Positions 1-5,410 of a DNA stretch of 6,188 bases are shown here, in pieces. The stretch is from assembly GCA_945952425.1 (NCBI GenBank), contig CAMFIX010000196.1, positions 1 through 6,188 of the forward strand, given 5' to 3'. Position numbers and translations under genes: made by a program. Source of the stretch: an uncultured Pseudorhodobacter sp. (GTDB lineage Bacteria > Pseudomonadota > Alphaproteobacteria > Rhodobacterales > Rhodobacteraceae). Positions within the stretch are counted from its first letter, which is position 1; every line of letters starts with the position of its first letter. The notes under the pieces are model-generated. The model had not been told where the DNA came from. It saw only the letters and a list, made by a program, of their open reading frames with translations, and did not search any database.

Positions 1-215
1 CGAGAAGCGTCCGCAGCCAGAGAGGGAGGGCGATCCTGACCTATTTCGCATCGTGCTCCACCGGAATGGTCGGACTGGGCCAACGCCGCGCCTGACGCGC
101 GTATCGGCCTCGGGGGCGACCCCTTCCTGAAACCGTGACGCGACCTTTCACCTCGTGGTGAGGTCTGTCCATTTTCCCCAACAGAGGCATGTCCGCGACC
201 CGGGCATGGAACATC
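1..215. other. Left edge without a supportable gene; leader of the DUF1127-like gene
   Basis: No reading frame here has a convincing start, ribosome site and recognisable product. A plus-strand frame is open from base 2 to a TGA at 128-130 but has no start inside the window, and its translation resembles nothing I know. On the minus strand an ATG at 49-51 with a GGAG-like sequence just upstream is open to the window edge for 17 codons, which is too short to judge. Just ahead of the downstream small gene lies a short dyad, TCACC-TCGT-GGTGA (148-161), overlapped by the alternative ACCTC/GAGGT pairing (150-164). A weak promoter-like pair, TTTCAC (146-151) and CCATTT (169-174) with 17-bp spacing, could drive that gene. 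These are by-eye matches only. Confidence 0.3.
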
Positions 216-410
216 ATGACGTTGAACGAAACGCAGCTGCCGCTGCCGTCCCTGCGCGCCCTTATCGACCAGCACGGCGCGCTGGCCGTGGGCTTTGCCT
301 TCCTGCGTGCCGCCTTGGCGCGCAAGAAGCACCCGCCGGACCTGGCCTTCGAGAGCCTGAGCCCGCATCTGCGGCGCGACATCGGGCTGGACCGGCGGGG
401 TTGGGACTGA
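216..410 (+). CDS. Small DUF1127-like protein
   Basis: This encodes a basic, Arg/Leu/Ala-rich protein of 64 residues. The C-terminal stretch FESLSPHLRRDIGLDRRG (residues 46-62) has the pattern of the DUF1127 family, whose signature ends in a Leu/Ser-rich turn followed by RDIGL. DUF1127 proteins are generally 40-90 residues, abundant in alphaproteobacteria, often stress-induced, and in some species implicated in RNA-related regulation or phosphate and carbon metabolism; the role of this copy cannot be told. There is no signal peptide. The segment around residues 21-33 (GALAVGFAFLRAA) is hydrophobic but short and probably an amphipathic helix. The ATG at 216 was chosen because a weak GGA lies 5 nt upstream. 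An in-frame ATG at 189 would add nine residues, but its AGAGG is only 1 nt away. The gene stands alone and converges on the hydrolase across the 411-473 hairpins. Confidence 0.6.
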   Translation: MTLNETQLPLPSLRALIDQHGALAVGFAFLRAALARKKHPPDLAFESLSPHLRRDIGLDRRGWD

Positions 411-473
411 GGCGGCGGGGTGAACCCCGCCCTACGCGGCGACCATGCGTAGGGCGGGATTTATCCCGCCGCC
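411..473. repeat. Mirror-image pair of REP-like palindromes between convergent genes
   Basis: Two 27-nt arms (411-437 and 447-473) are inverted copies separated by 9 nt. They match at 24 of 27 positions, including 12 uninterrupted bases, CCCGCCCTACGC (426-437) against GCGTAGGGCGGG (447-458). Read as rightward RNA, two of the three differences become G-U pairs. Each arm is also a hairpin by itself: GGCGGGG-TGAA-CCCCGCC (414-431) and GGCGGGAT-TT-ATCCCGCC (453-470). A palindrome with a conserved GTAGGGCGGG flank, present as an inverted pair, is the architecture of REP/BIME elements mobilised by RAYT-type transposases, and I recall similar motifs in Rhodobacteraceae intergenic regions. It starts immediately after the stop codon of the small gene and ends 1 nt before the hydrolase stop, so it could act as a bidirectional terminator or protect both mRNA 3' ends. 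There is no long T-tract. Confidence 0.7.
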
Positions 474-474
474 C

Positions 475-1155
475 TTAAAATGGGATCGGCTCCATCACCT
501 GGGGCTCGATCACCTTCACGCCGGGCAAGGCGGCCGCCAGTTCGGCCGCCGATTGCTCCAGAAGCGGGAAGGTGCGGTAATGGCAGGGGATGACCGTCTG
601 GAAGTTGAAATAGCGTTTGGCCGCATAGGCCGCGCGCTTCATGTCCATCGTGAAATGCCCGCCTGCGCTCAGGATGCCGATGTCGGGCTTGTGCAGGTCG
701 CCCATCCAGTCCATGTCGGCCATGATGTCGGTGTCGCCCGAGACATAGATCGTGTGCCCCTCGCCCGCGATCATGAAGCCCGCCTCCGACCCGATCGGCA
801 CGCCGTCGAAGGTCGAGGAATGGCAGGCGTTGACCATCGTCACCTTGGCGCCTCCGGCCTCCACCGTGCCGCCCTTGTTGAAGCCGATGATCTCGACCCC
901 GTGCTTGGCCTGCATATGGCCCATCAGGTCATAGATGCCCGCCATCGGGATGCCGAGCGCCTTGGCGATCTCGGGCCCGTCGCCCGTGTGGTCGCCATGG
1001 CCATGGGTCAAAAAGACATGGGTGGCGCCTGTCAGTGCGGCGTCCCGGCGGTCGGCGGGGAACATCGGGTTGCCGGTCAACCAGGGGTCGACCAGCAGGA
1101 CCGCATTTTCGATTTCGATCCGAAAGCCGGAATGGCCAAGCCAGGTGATGCGCAT
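475..1155 (-). CDS. UPF0173-type metallo-beta-lactamase-fold metal-dependent hydrolase
   Basis: This 226-residue protein is a full-length member of the UPF0173 branch of the metallo-beta-lactamase superfamily (usually about 220-230 residues). The N-terminus MRITWLGHSGFRIE followed by LLVDPWLTGNP (20-30) is typical. The metal-binding set is visible: HGHGDH (residues 51-56, the HxHxDH motif), H112 in ACHSS, D141 in SGDTD, and H192 in PCHYRTFP. A binuclear metal site, probably zinc, and a hydrolase activity follow from the family; the physiological substrate is unknown. No signal peptide is seen, so it should be cytoplasmic. The ATG at 1153-1155 is supported by AAAGGAGA (1162-1169 on the plus strand), with 7 nt between GGAG and the start codon. 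The gene is transcribed divergently from gatCA and ends convergently against the REP-like hairpins. Confidence 0.93.
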   Translation of the reverse strand: MRITWLGHSGFRIEIENAVLLVDPWLTGNPMFPADRRDAALTGATHVFLTHGHGDHTGDGPEIAKALGIPMAGIYDLMGHMQAKHGVEIIGFNKGGTVEAGGAKVTMVNACHSSTFDGVPIGSEAGFMIAGEGHTIYVSGDTDIMADMDWMGDLHKPDIGILSAGGHFTMDMKRAAYAAKRYFNFQTVIPCHYRTFPLLEQSAAELAAALPGVKVIEPQVMEPIPF

Positions 1156-1175
1156 GATGGGTCTCCTTTGGCCTG

Positions 1176-1203
1176 AACCTAGGGCAATCGGCCAAAAACC
1201 CAA
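1176..1203 (-). promoter_or_regulatory. Possible promoter of the hydrolase gene
   Basis: Read on the minus strand, TTGGGT (1198-1203) and TAGGTT (1176-1181) are separated by 16 bp, placing a start point a few bases before the strong ribosome site of the hydrolase. The -35 element has the TTG core that matters most in Rhodobacter housekeeping promoters; the -10 matches TATAAT at only three positions. Such a start would give a very short leader. Confidence 0.3.
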
Positions 1204-1210
1204 GGGCTTC

Positions 1211-1239
1211 TTGCACTGGCCCCGCCCCTTGGCTAAACG
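1211..1239 (+). promoter_or_regulatory. Probable sigma-70-type promoter of the gatCA cluster
   Basis: TTGCAC (1211-1216) and TAAACG (1234-1239) are 17 bp apart, with an expected start near 1246 and a leader of under 20 nt before gatC. The -35 is good and the -10 weak, as is common in this group. Inverted repeats overlap the site: GGCCCCG (1218-1224) with CGGGGCC (1238-1244), CCAAGGG (1200-1206) with CCCTTGG (1226-1232), and ATCGGCC (1187-1193) with GGCCGAT (1241-1247). They could be operator elements or chance pairings in GC-rich DNA. Confidence 0.4.
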
Positions 1240-1264
1240 GGGCCGATCATCACCGGAGATACAC

Positions 1265-1552
1265 ATGTCGATCGACATCGCGACCGCGCGCAAGGTGGCC
1301 AAGCTCGCCCGTATCCGCGTCGAGGAGGAGGATCTGCCCCGCCTCGCCGGCCAGCTTTCCGACATCCTGGGCTTTATGGAACAGCTGAACGAAGTCGATG
1401 TGACGGGGGTGGAGCCCATGGTCTCGGTCACGCCGATGCGGCTGAAGCGGCGGGCGGATGGGGTGAGCGATGGCAATATCCAGGCGCAGGTGTTGAAGAA
1501 TGCGCCCGATGCCCGGGAAGGGTTCTTTGCAGTGCCGAAGGTGGTGGAATGA
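1265..1552 (+). CDS. gatC: Glutamyl-tRNA(Gln)/aspartyl-tRNA(Asn) amidotransferase subunit C
   Basis: GatC is the small scaffold subunit of the GatCAB amidotransferase, which converts misacylated Glu-tRNA(Gln), and in some bacteria Asp-tRNA(Asn), into the correct aminoacyl-tRNA in the cytoplasm. The 95-residue product has the family's usual length and order: an N-terminal helical part (IATARKVAKLARIRVEEEDL, 5-24), the helix with LSDILGFMEQLNEVDV (31-46), the PM-V-TPM-R linker that wraps around GatA (51-60), and the C-terminal NAPDAREGFFAVPKVVE (79-95), where the FFAVPKV ending is characteristic. The ATG at 1265 has GGAG at 1255-1258, 6 nt upstream. The stop overlaps the gatA start as ATGA, indicating coupled translation with its partner subunit. 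Confidence 0.97.
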   Translation: MSIDIATARKVAKLARIRVEEEDLPRLAGQLSDILGFMEQLNEVDVTGVEPMVSVTPMRLKRRADGVSDGNIQAQVLKNAPDAREGFFAVPKVVE

Positions 1553-3027
1553 CGAACGCGAACGAACTGACCATCGCCGAGGCGCGGGATGCGCTGCGCA
1601 AGGGCGAGCTTTCCGCCGTCGATCTGACAATGGCCTGCCTGACGGCCATCGACGCCGGGGATGCGCTGAACGCCTTCGTCCACAAGACGCCCGACATCGC
1701 GCTGGACCAGGCGCGGGCGGCGGATGCCCGTCTGAAAGGTGAGGCGCCGGGGCTTTGCGGGATTCCGCTTGGGATCAAGGATCTGTTCTGCACCAAGGGC
1801 GTGCCGAGCCAAGCCGCTTCGAACATCCTGAGCGGCTTCAAGCCGGAGTATGAATCGACCGTCACCTCCAAGCTGTTCGAGGCCGGGGCGGTGATGCTGG
1901 GCAAGCTGAACATGGACGAATTCGCCATGGGGTCCAGCAACGAGACCTCGGCCTATGGCAATGCGGTCAACCCCTGGAAGGTGGACGACCGGCTGCTGAC
2001 GCCGGGGGGCTCTTCGGGCGGGTCGGCGGCGGCGGTGGCGGCGGACCTGTGCCTGGGGGCGACGGGGACGGACACCGGCGGCTCGATCCGGCAACCGGCG
2101 GCCTTTACCGGCATCACCGGGATCAAGCCGACCTATGGGCGCGTCAGCCGCTGGGGCATCGTCGCCTTTGCCTCCTCGCTGGATCAGGCCGGGCCGATGA
2201 CCAAATCGGTGCGCGATGCGGCGATCTTTTTGCAGGCGATGGCGGGGCATGACCCGAAGGATTCGACCAGCGCCGACATTCCGGTGCCGGATTTCGAGGC
2301 GGCGCTGACCGGCGACATCCGCGGCAAGAAGATCGGCATTCCCCGCGAATACCGCATGGACGGGATGCCCGCCGAGATCGAGACGCTTTGGGCGCGGGGC
2401 CAGGAGATGCTGCGCGATGCGGGGGCCGAGATCGTCGATATCTCGCTGCCGCATACCAAATACGCGCTGCCCGCCTATTACGTGATCGCCCCGGCGGAGG
2501 CGTCCTCCAACCTCGCCCGCTATGACGGGGTGCGCTATGGGCATCGGGCCAAGCTCGCGGCGGGCGATGGCATCACCGACATGTATGAGAAAACCCGGGC
2601 CGAGGGCTTTGGCCCCGAGGTCCAGCGCCGGATCATGGTCGGCACCTATGTGCTGAGCGCGGGCTTCTATGACGCCTATTACAACCGCGCCCGCAAGGTC
2701 CGCGCCCTGATCAAGCGCGACTTCGAAGAGGCGTTTGCGGCCGGGGTCGATGCGATCCTGACCCCGGCGACGCCCTCTTCGGCCTTCGGGCTGGGCGAAA
2801 TGGCCAGTGCCGATCCGGTCGAGATGTATCTGAACGACGTCTTCACCGTGACGGTGAACCTTGCGGGCCTGCCGGGCGTTACCGTTCCGGTGGCGCTGGA
2901 TCAGAAGGGCCTGCCGATGGGGCTGCAGCTGATCGGGCGGCCCTGGGACGAGGCGGGGCTGCTGAACCACGCCTATGTGCTGGAACGTGCGGCGGGCTTT
3001 GTTTCCAAGCCCGCGAAATGGTGGTAA
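1549..3027 (+). CDS. gatA: Glutamyl-tRNA(Gln)/aspartyl-tRNA(Asn) amidotransferase subunit A
   Basis: GatA is the glutaminase subunit: it frees ammonia from glutamine and channels it to GatB for transamidation of the tRNA-bound amino acid. The 492-residue product is full length for the amidase-signature family. The Ser-cisSer-Lys triad is present: K77 in GIPLGIKDLF, S155 in TPGGSSGGSA, and the nucleophile S179 in GTDTGGSIRQPA; the 24-residue gap between the two serines fits the family. GIKPTYGRVSRWG (191-203), SLDQAGPM (210-217) and the C-terminal LPMGLQLIGRPWDE (455-468) are further GatA-specific blocks. The ATG at 1549 overlaps the gatC stop, with GAAGG (1537-1541) 7 nt upstream. gatB is not in the window and is presumably elsewhere. 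No terminator is evident before the next gene, which starts 31 nt downstream, so read-through is likely. Confidence 0.98.
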   Translation: MTNANELTIAEARDALRKGELSAVDLTMACLTAIDAGDALNAFVHKTPDIALDQARAADARLKGEAPGLCGIPLGIKDLFCTKGVPSQAASNILSGFKPEYESTVTSKLFEAGAVMLGKLNMDEFAMGSSNETSAYGNAVNPWKVDDRLLTPGGSSGGSAAAVAADLCLGATGTDTGGSIRQPAAFTGITGIKPTYGRVSRWGIVAFASSLDQAGPMTKSVRDAAIFLQAMAGHDPKDSTSADIPVPDFEAALTGDIRGKKIGIPREYRMDGMPAEIETLWARGQEMLRDAGAEIVDISLPHTKYALPAYYVIAPAEASSNLARYDGVRYGHRAKLAAGDGITDMYEKTRAEGFGPEVQRRIMVGTYVLSAGFYDAYYNRARKVRALIKRDFEEAFAAGVDAILTPATPSSAFGLGEMASADPVEMYLNDVFTVTVNLAGLPGVTVPVALDQKGLPMGLQLIGRPWDEAGLLNHAYVLERAAGFVSKPAKWW

Positions 3028-3058
3028 GCGGGCGAAAATCCGCAAAGAGGCTAGGCAG

Positions 3059-3913
3059 ATGCGCAAGGTGATGATCGGGATGGCGGCGGTGGCGGCCTTG
3101 GCGGGCTGCGGAGCGCCGGTTCCGGACAGCAATCCGCAGGGGGCGGGGTTCCAGGATTATAACTCCTATCTGCGCAACCGGGCCGCGGGGGTGCAGACCG
3201 CGCCGCAAGCCGGGGCCTATGGCACCACGACCCCGCAGCCGATGGCCAGCACCGGGTTTTCCACCGATGGCGCCGCGGCGGCGATCTCCGCGGCCGAAGG
3301 GGGGGCTTCGACCGCGGGGGTGATCGGCGGGACGACCACGGGCGCGCCGATGAACGCCACGGGGCTGGCGCCGAGCGCCACCGCGGGGGCCGTCGCGGGG
3401 CAGCCCACGGCGACCGGCGCTGCCTTGCCGCCCATCGATTCCACCGCCTGCGCCCAGCGGGGCAATGCCTTTGCCGGCATCCAGGAAACCACGTCGGAGA
3501 TGAATGCCGTGGGCGGGGTCGCGACCGGCGGCGTCTCGGACGAGCAGGATTTCAACGCGGTGAAGTCGCGCGAGACGATCGAAAGCGACAAGCAGCGCAT
3601 CGAATGCAACCGCGAGCAATATGTCGTCGTCCAGCCCGGCGCCCTGCCGGTGCGTCCGGGCGACGAGGGGCCGAATATCGCGGCCTATGCCTTGTCGACC
3701 AACAACCCGCCCGGGGTGAAGCTCTATTCCCGCCCGGCGTTTTACCTGACCAACCCGGAAAAGGCCTGCGCCAAGTTCACCTCTCCCGACAAGGCGCAGC
3801 AGGCGTTCCTGGCCGCGGGCGGGCCGCAGAAAGACCCCAAGGCGCTGGACCCCGATGGCGACGGCTTTGCCTGCGCCTGGGACCCTAGGCCCTTCCGCGC
3901 CGCCAAGCAATGA
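3059..3913 (+). CDS. Envelope lipoprotein with C-terminal Excalibur-type calcium-binding motif
   Basis: A 284-residue predicted lipoprotein. The signal peptide MRKVMIGMAAVAALAGC has a lipobox, LAGC, with acylated C17. Residues of about 70-125 are a low-complexity Ala/Gly/Thr/Pro linker. A more conserved-looking section follows, with SDEQDF (160-165) and ETIESDKQRIECN (172-184), a pattern I recall from Rhodobacteraceae lipoproteins. The C-terminus SPDKAQQAF...DPDGDGFACAWDPRPFR (242-280) matches the Excalibur motif, whose Asp-rich loop DPDGDG (264-269) resembles an EF-hand calcium loop. Cysteines 131/183 and 237/272 could form periplasmic disulfides. The function is unknown; calcium binding is inferred from the motif. 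The ATG at 3059 is preceded by AAAGAGG (3044-3050) with 8-nt spacing; a longer in-frame start at 2975 lies inside gatA and would destroy the signal peptide. The stop overlaps the amidase start as ATGA. Confidence 0.88.
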   Translation: MRKVMIGMAAVAALAGCGAPVPDSNPQGAGFQDYNSYLRNRAAGVQTAPQAGAYGTTTPQPMASTGFSTDGAAAAISAAEGGASTAGVIGGTTTGAPMNATGLAPSATAGAVAGQPTATGAALPPIDSTACAQRGNAFAGIQETTSEMNAVGGVATGGVSDEQDFNAVKSRETIESDKQRIECNREQYVVVQPGALPVRPGDEGPNIAAYALSTNNPPGVKLYSRPAFYLTNPEKACAKFTSPDKAQQAFLAAGGPQKDPKALDPDGDGFACAWDPRPFRAAKQ

Positions 3914-4554
3914 CCTCGCCCAACCATGGCGAAAGGCGCGGGGGGATGACCCCGCGCCTTGTCGTTTTGCATTACACCGCGATGGCGTCTTTCGCCGAGG
4001 CGAAGGCGCGGCTTTGCGATCCGGTGCACGAGGTCTCGGCGCATTGGCTGGTGGATGTGGATGGGCGGGCCGAAGGCTTGGTGAGCGAGGAGCGCCGGGC
4101 CTGGCATGCGGGGGCGGGGGCCTGGGGCGGCTGTGAGGACGTGAACTCGGCCTCGGTGGGGATCGAGCTGCAGAACGACGGCAGCAGCCCTTTCCCGGCG
4201 CGGCAGATGGCGGGGCTGGAGCGGCTCTTGGCCGATGTGATGACGCGCTGGGCGATTGCGCCGGAAGGCGTCATCGCCCATTCCGACCTGGCGCCCTTGC
4301 GCAAGCGCGATCCGGGGGGGCGATTCGACTGGCGCAGGCTCGCGGCGGAGGGGCTGTCGGTCTGGCCTGCCGACCGGGTGGGCAAGGCGCAAGGCTTTGC
4401 CGCGGCGGCGGCGGCTTTCGGCTATCGCGGACCGGAGGCGGCGGTGCTGGAGGCCTTTCGGCTGCGCTTTCGGCCCTGGGGGCGGGGGCCGGTCTCGGCG
4501 GTGGATGCCGGGCTGATTGCCGACCTCGCGGAGCGCTTCCCCGCGGTTGTTTAG
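3910..4554 (+). CDS. AmpD/AmiD-type N-acetylmuramoyl-L-alanine amidase (Amidase_2 family)
   Basis: This 214-residue protein should cleave the amide bond between N-acetylmuramic acid and L-alanine in peptidoglycan fragments, using one zinc ion. The fold markers are VVLHYTAM (18-25) with ligand H21, VSAHWLVDVDG (42-52), AWHAG (64-68), SVGIELQN (82-89) with the likely catalytic E85, and AHSDLAPLRKRDPG (123-136) with ligands H124 and D134 and the catalytic-type K132. Residues 163-211 form a helical C-terminal region, with VLEAFRLRFRP, like the peptidoglycan-binding tail of AmiD. No signal peptide or lipobox is visible, which favours a cytoplasmic AmpD-like role in cell-wall recycling, though AmiD-like export cannot be excluded. 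The start at 3910 is preferred because SPNHGERRGG looks like the family's conserved N-terminus; it has no ribosome site and overlaps the lipoprotein stop. An alternative ATG lies at 3946 (Met13). Confidence 0.92.
   Translation: MTSPNHGERRGGMTPRLVVLHYTAMASFAEAKARLCDPVHEVSAHWLVDVDGRAEGLVSEERRAWHAGAGAWGGCEDVNSASVGIELQNDGSSPFPARQMAGLERLLADVMTRWAIAPEGVIAHSDLAPLRKRDPGGRFDWRRLAAEGLSVWPADRVGKAQGFAAAAAAFGYRGPEAAVLEAFRLRFRPWGRGPVSAVDAGLIADLAERFPAVV
3933..3960 (+). promoter_or_regulatory. Perfect 11-bp hairpin inside the 5' end of the amidase gene
   Basis: AAGGCGCGGGG (3933-3943) and CCCCGCGCCTT (3950-3960) pair without a mismatch, nine of the eleven pairs being G-C, around the loop GGATGA. The loop contains the in-frame ATG at 3946 that would be the alternative amidase start. 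The bases just downstream are GTCGTTTTG, a short interrupted T-rich run. In the mRNA this would be a strong structure beginning 23 nt after the amidase start codon. It could limit internal initiation, slow or attenuate transcription, or simply reflect codon constraint on the conserved RRGG-TPR residues. Confidence 0.6.
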
Positions 4555-4571
4555 CGGAGCGCCTTGCGGCA

Positions 4572-4606
4572 CGAGATTCCTATCTCGCCTCTGCGCGGGC
4601 CGCGCA
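4572..4606 (+). terminator. Two tandem hairpins after the amidase, possible transcript end
   Basis: CGAGAT-TCCT-ATCTCG (4572-4587) and TGCGCG-GGC-CGCGCA (4592-4606) are perfect 6-bp stems 4 nt apart, 17 nt past the amidase stop and just upstream of the rnpB promoter. Neither has a T-tract, so this is not a canonical intrinsic terminator. They may end or stabilise the gatCA-lipoprotein-amidase transcript and insulate it from rnpB. Confidence 0.35.
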
Positions 4607-4619
4607 ACCGGCTCGGGAC

Positions 4620-4648
4620 TTGACGCTTCGGGCTGGATCGGGCAATGC
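4620..4648 (+). promoter_or_regulatory. Probable rnpB promoter
   Basis: TTGACG (4620-4625) is a near-consensus -35. A 17-bp spacer leads to CAATGC (4643-4648), a poor -10 match. The implied start, around 4655, coincides with the 5' strand of the P1 helix of RNase P RNA, so transcription could begin almost at the mature 5' end. The TTGACG element and GC-rich start region resemble strong stable-RNA promoters of alphaproteobacteria. The -10 assignment is tentative. Confidence 0.5.
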
Positions 4649-4653
4649 GGCAG

Positions 4654-5060
4654 CGCGCGGAGGGCTGGATGACCGCGAGGGGCAACCTTCGAGGAAAGTC
4701 CGGACTCCAGGAAGCAAGGGTGCCGGGTAACGCCCGGCGGGGGCAACCCCAGGGAAAGCGCAACAGAGAACAGTCTGCCGCGGTCCGCCGTGGCGATGGT
4801 GAAACGGTGGGGTAAGAGCCCACCACGGGCCTGGCAACAGGAACGGTATGGCAAGCCCCACCCGGAGCAATGCCGAATAGGGGCCTCGCGCGGAAAGGTC
4901 CGGACGGACAGCCTCGGCTGCCGGAGACCTCCGCAGGGACGCTTCAGCCCAGGGGCCCGGGTTGGCAGCTTGACCGCCGTGGCAACACGGTCGGCAGAGG
5001 AATGGTCATCCAGGGGCCGCAAGGCCCGGGACAGAATCCGGCTTACAGGCTCTCCGCGCA
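4654..5060 (+). ncRNA. rnpB: RNase P RNA, bacterial type A
   Basis: This is the catalytic RNA of RNase P, which removes the 5' leader from precursor tRNAs together with the RnpA protein. The universally conserved core is present: GAGGAAAGTCCGGACTCC (4691-4708), ACAGAGAACAG (4763-4773), and ACAGAATCCGGCTTACAG (5031-5048), the two ends of which build helix P4. GGTAAGAG (4811-4818) is the L15 loop whose GGU pairs with the tRNA CCA end. The gene ends were set by pairing: P1 is GCGCGGAGGGC (4655-4665) with GCTCTCCGCGC (5049-5059), 11 bp with one G-U, and P2 is TGGATGACC (4666-4674) with GGTCATCCA (5004-5012), 9 perfect bp. The length of about 405 nt fits alphaproteobacterial examples. True ends may differ by a few bases. 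No T-rich intrinsic terminator is seen downstream. Confidence 0.97.
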
Positions 5061-5099
5061 AATCTGATGCCCAGCCCTGCAAATATGGCCGGCGCCCTG

Positions 5100-5127
5100 T
5101 TGACTCTGGCCCGGCGATGGGTAAAAG
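5100..5127 (+). promoter_or_regulatory. Probable sigma-70 promoter of rpmG
   Basis: TTGACT (5100-5105) and TAAAAG (5122-5127) are separated by 16 bp; five of six and four of six bases match the consensus elements. The expected start near 5134 leaves a leader of roughly 50 nt before rpmG. It sits in the 122-bp gap between rnpB and rpmG, which contains no gene. Confidence 0.55.
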
Positions 5128-5182
5128 GCGGGTTCAAGATTTTACGGGGGCCGCTGGCTTTCCCGCTGCAGGAGAGACGACC

Positions 5183-5350
5183 ATGGCCAAACCGGCGACG
5201 ATCAAGATCCGTCTGAACTCGACGGCTGGCACCGGGCACTTCTATGTCACCAAGAAGAACGCCCGCACCATGACCGAAAAGATGACGGTCACCAAATACG
5301 ACCCCGTCAAGCGGGAGCATGTCGAATACAAGGAAGGCAAGATCAAGTAA
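5183..5350 (+). CDS. rpmG: 50S ribosomal protein L33
   Basis: The 55-residue product begins MAKPATIKIRLNSTAGTGHF and continues YVTKKNARTMTEKM, ending KYDPVKREHVEYKEGKIK, a textbook bacterial L33 of the normal length. L33 binds 23S rRNA near the E-site region of the large subunit. There are no cysteines at all, so this is the zinc-free (C-minus) form, which needs no zinc and is the usual type in proteobacteria. The ATG at 5183 has AGGAG (5170-5174) 8 nt upstream; an open frame reaches back into rnpB, but that extension is not protein coding. The gene appears monocistronic, with its own promoter and a strong terminator. Confidence 0.98.
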   Translation: MAKPATIKIRLNSTAGTGHFYVTKKNARTMTEKMTVTKYDPVKREHVEYKEGKIK

Positions 5351-5374
5351 GATCTGGCCCTTCGGCAAGGATGG

Positions 5375-5407
5375 AACCGCGCTCCGCTGGGGCGCGGTTT
5401 TTGCTTT
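5375..5407 (+). terminator. Intrinsic terminator of rpmG
   Basis: AACCGCGC (5375-5382) and GCGCGGTT (5392-5399) form a perfect 8-bp stem with a 9-nt loop. The run TTTTT (5398-5402), then GC and TTTT (5404-5407), follows. This is a canonical Rho-independent terminator 24 nt after the rpmG stop. Confidence 0.9.
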
Positions 5408-5410
5408 TGG

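Noticed and set aside
445..1176. Plus-strand open frame of 243 codons over the hydrolase
   Set aside because: It is exactly antisense to the hydrolase, begins inside the REP-like element and has a His/Arg/Asp-rich shadow composition with no motif.
2975..3058. Longer start for the lipoprotein inside gatA
   Set aside because: It overlaps 53 bp of gatA and buries the signal peptide and lipobox 28 residues into the protein. The ATG at 3059 has AAAGAGG at proper spacing.
475..3132. Minus-strand open frame of 885 codons
   Set aside because: Only its last 226 codons are a real gene, the MBL-fold hydrolase, with its own start and ribosome site at 1155-1169. The rest is antisense to gatC and gatA, low in complexity and Arg/Gly/Pro-rich, as expected from stop-poor GC-rich DNA.
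3742..5082. Minus-strand open frame of 446 codons across the amidase and rnpB
   Set aside because: It runs antisense to a well-supported amidase and to the RNase P RNA, has no recognisable domain, and its composition is typical of a shadow frame.
5150..5170. Possible L33 autoregulatory leader structure
   Set aside because: The rpmG leader shows no stable hairpin or recognisable ribosomal-protein binding motif by eye, so a regulatory claim is not supported.
4790..5182. N-terminal extension of L33 reaching back into rnpB
   Set aside because: The extension is translated RNase P RNA sequence. L33 has its canonical MAKPATIKIR start at 5183 with AGGAG 8 nt upstream.
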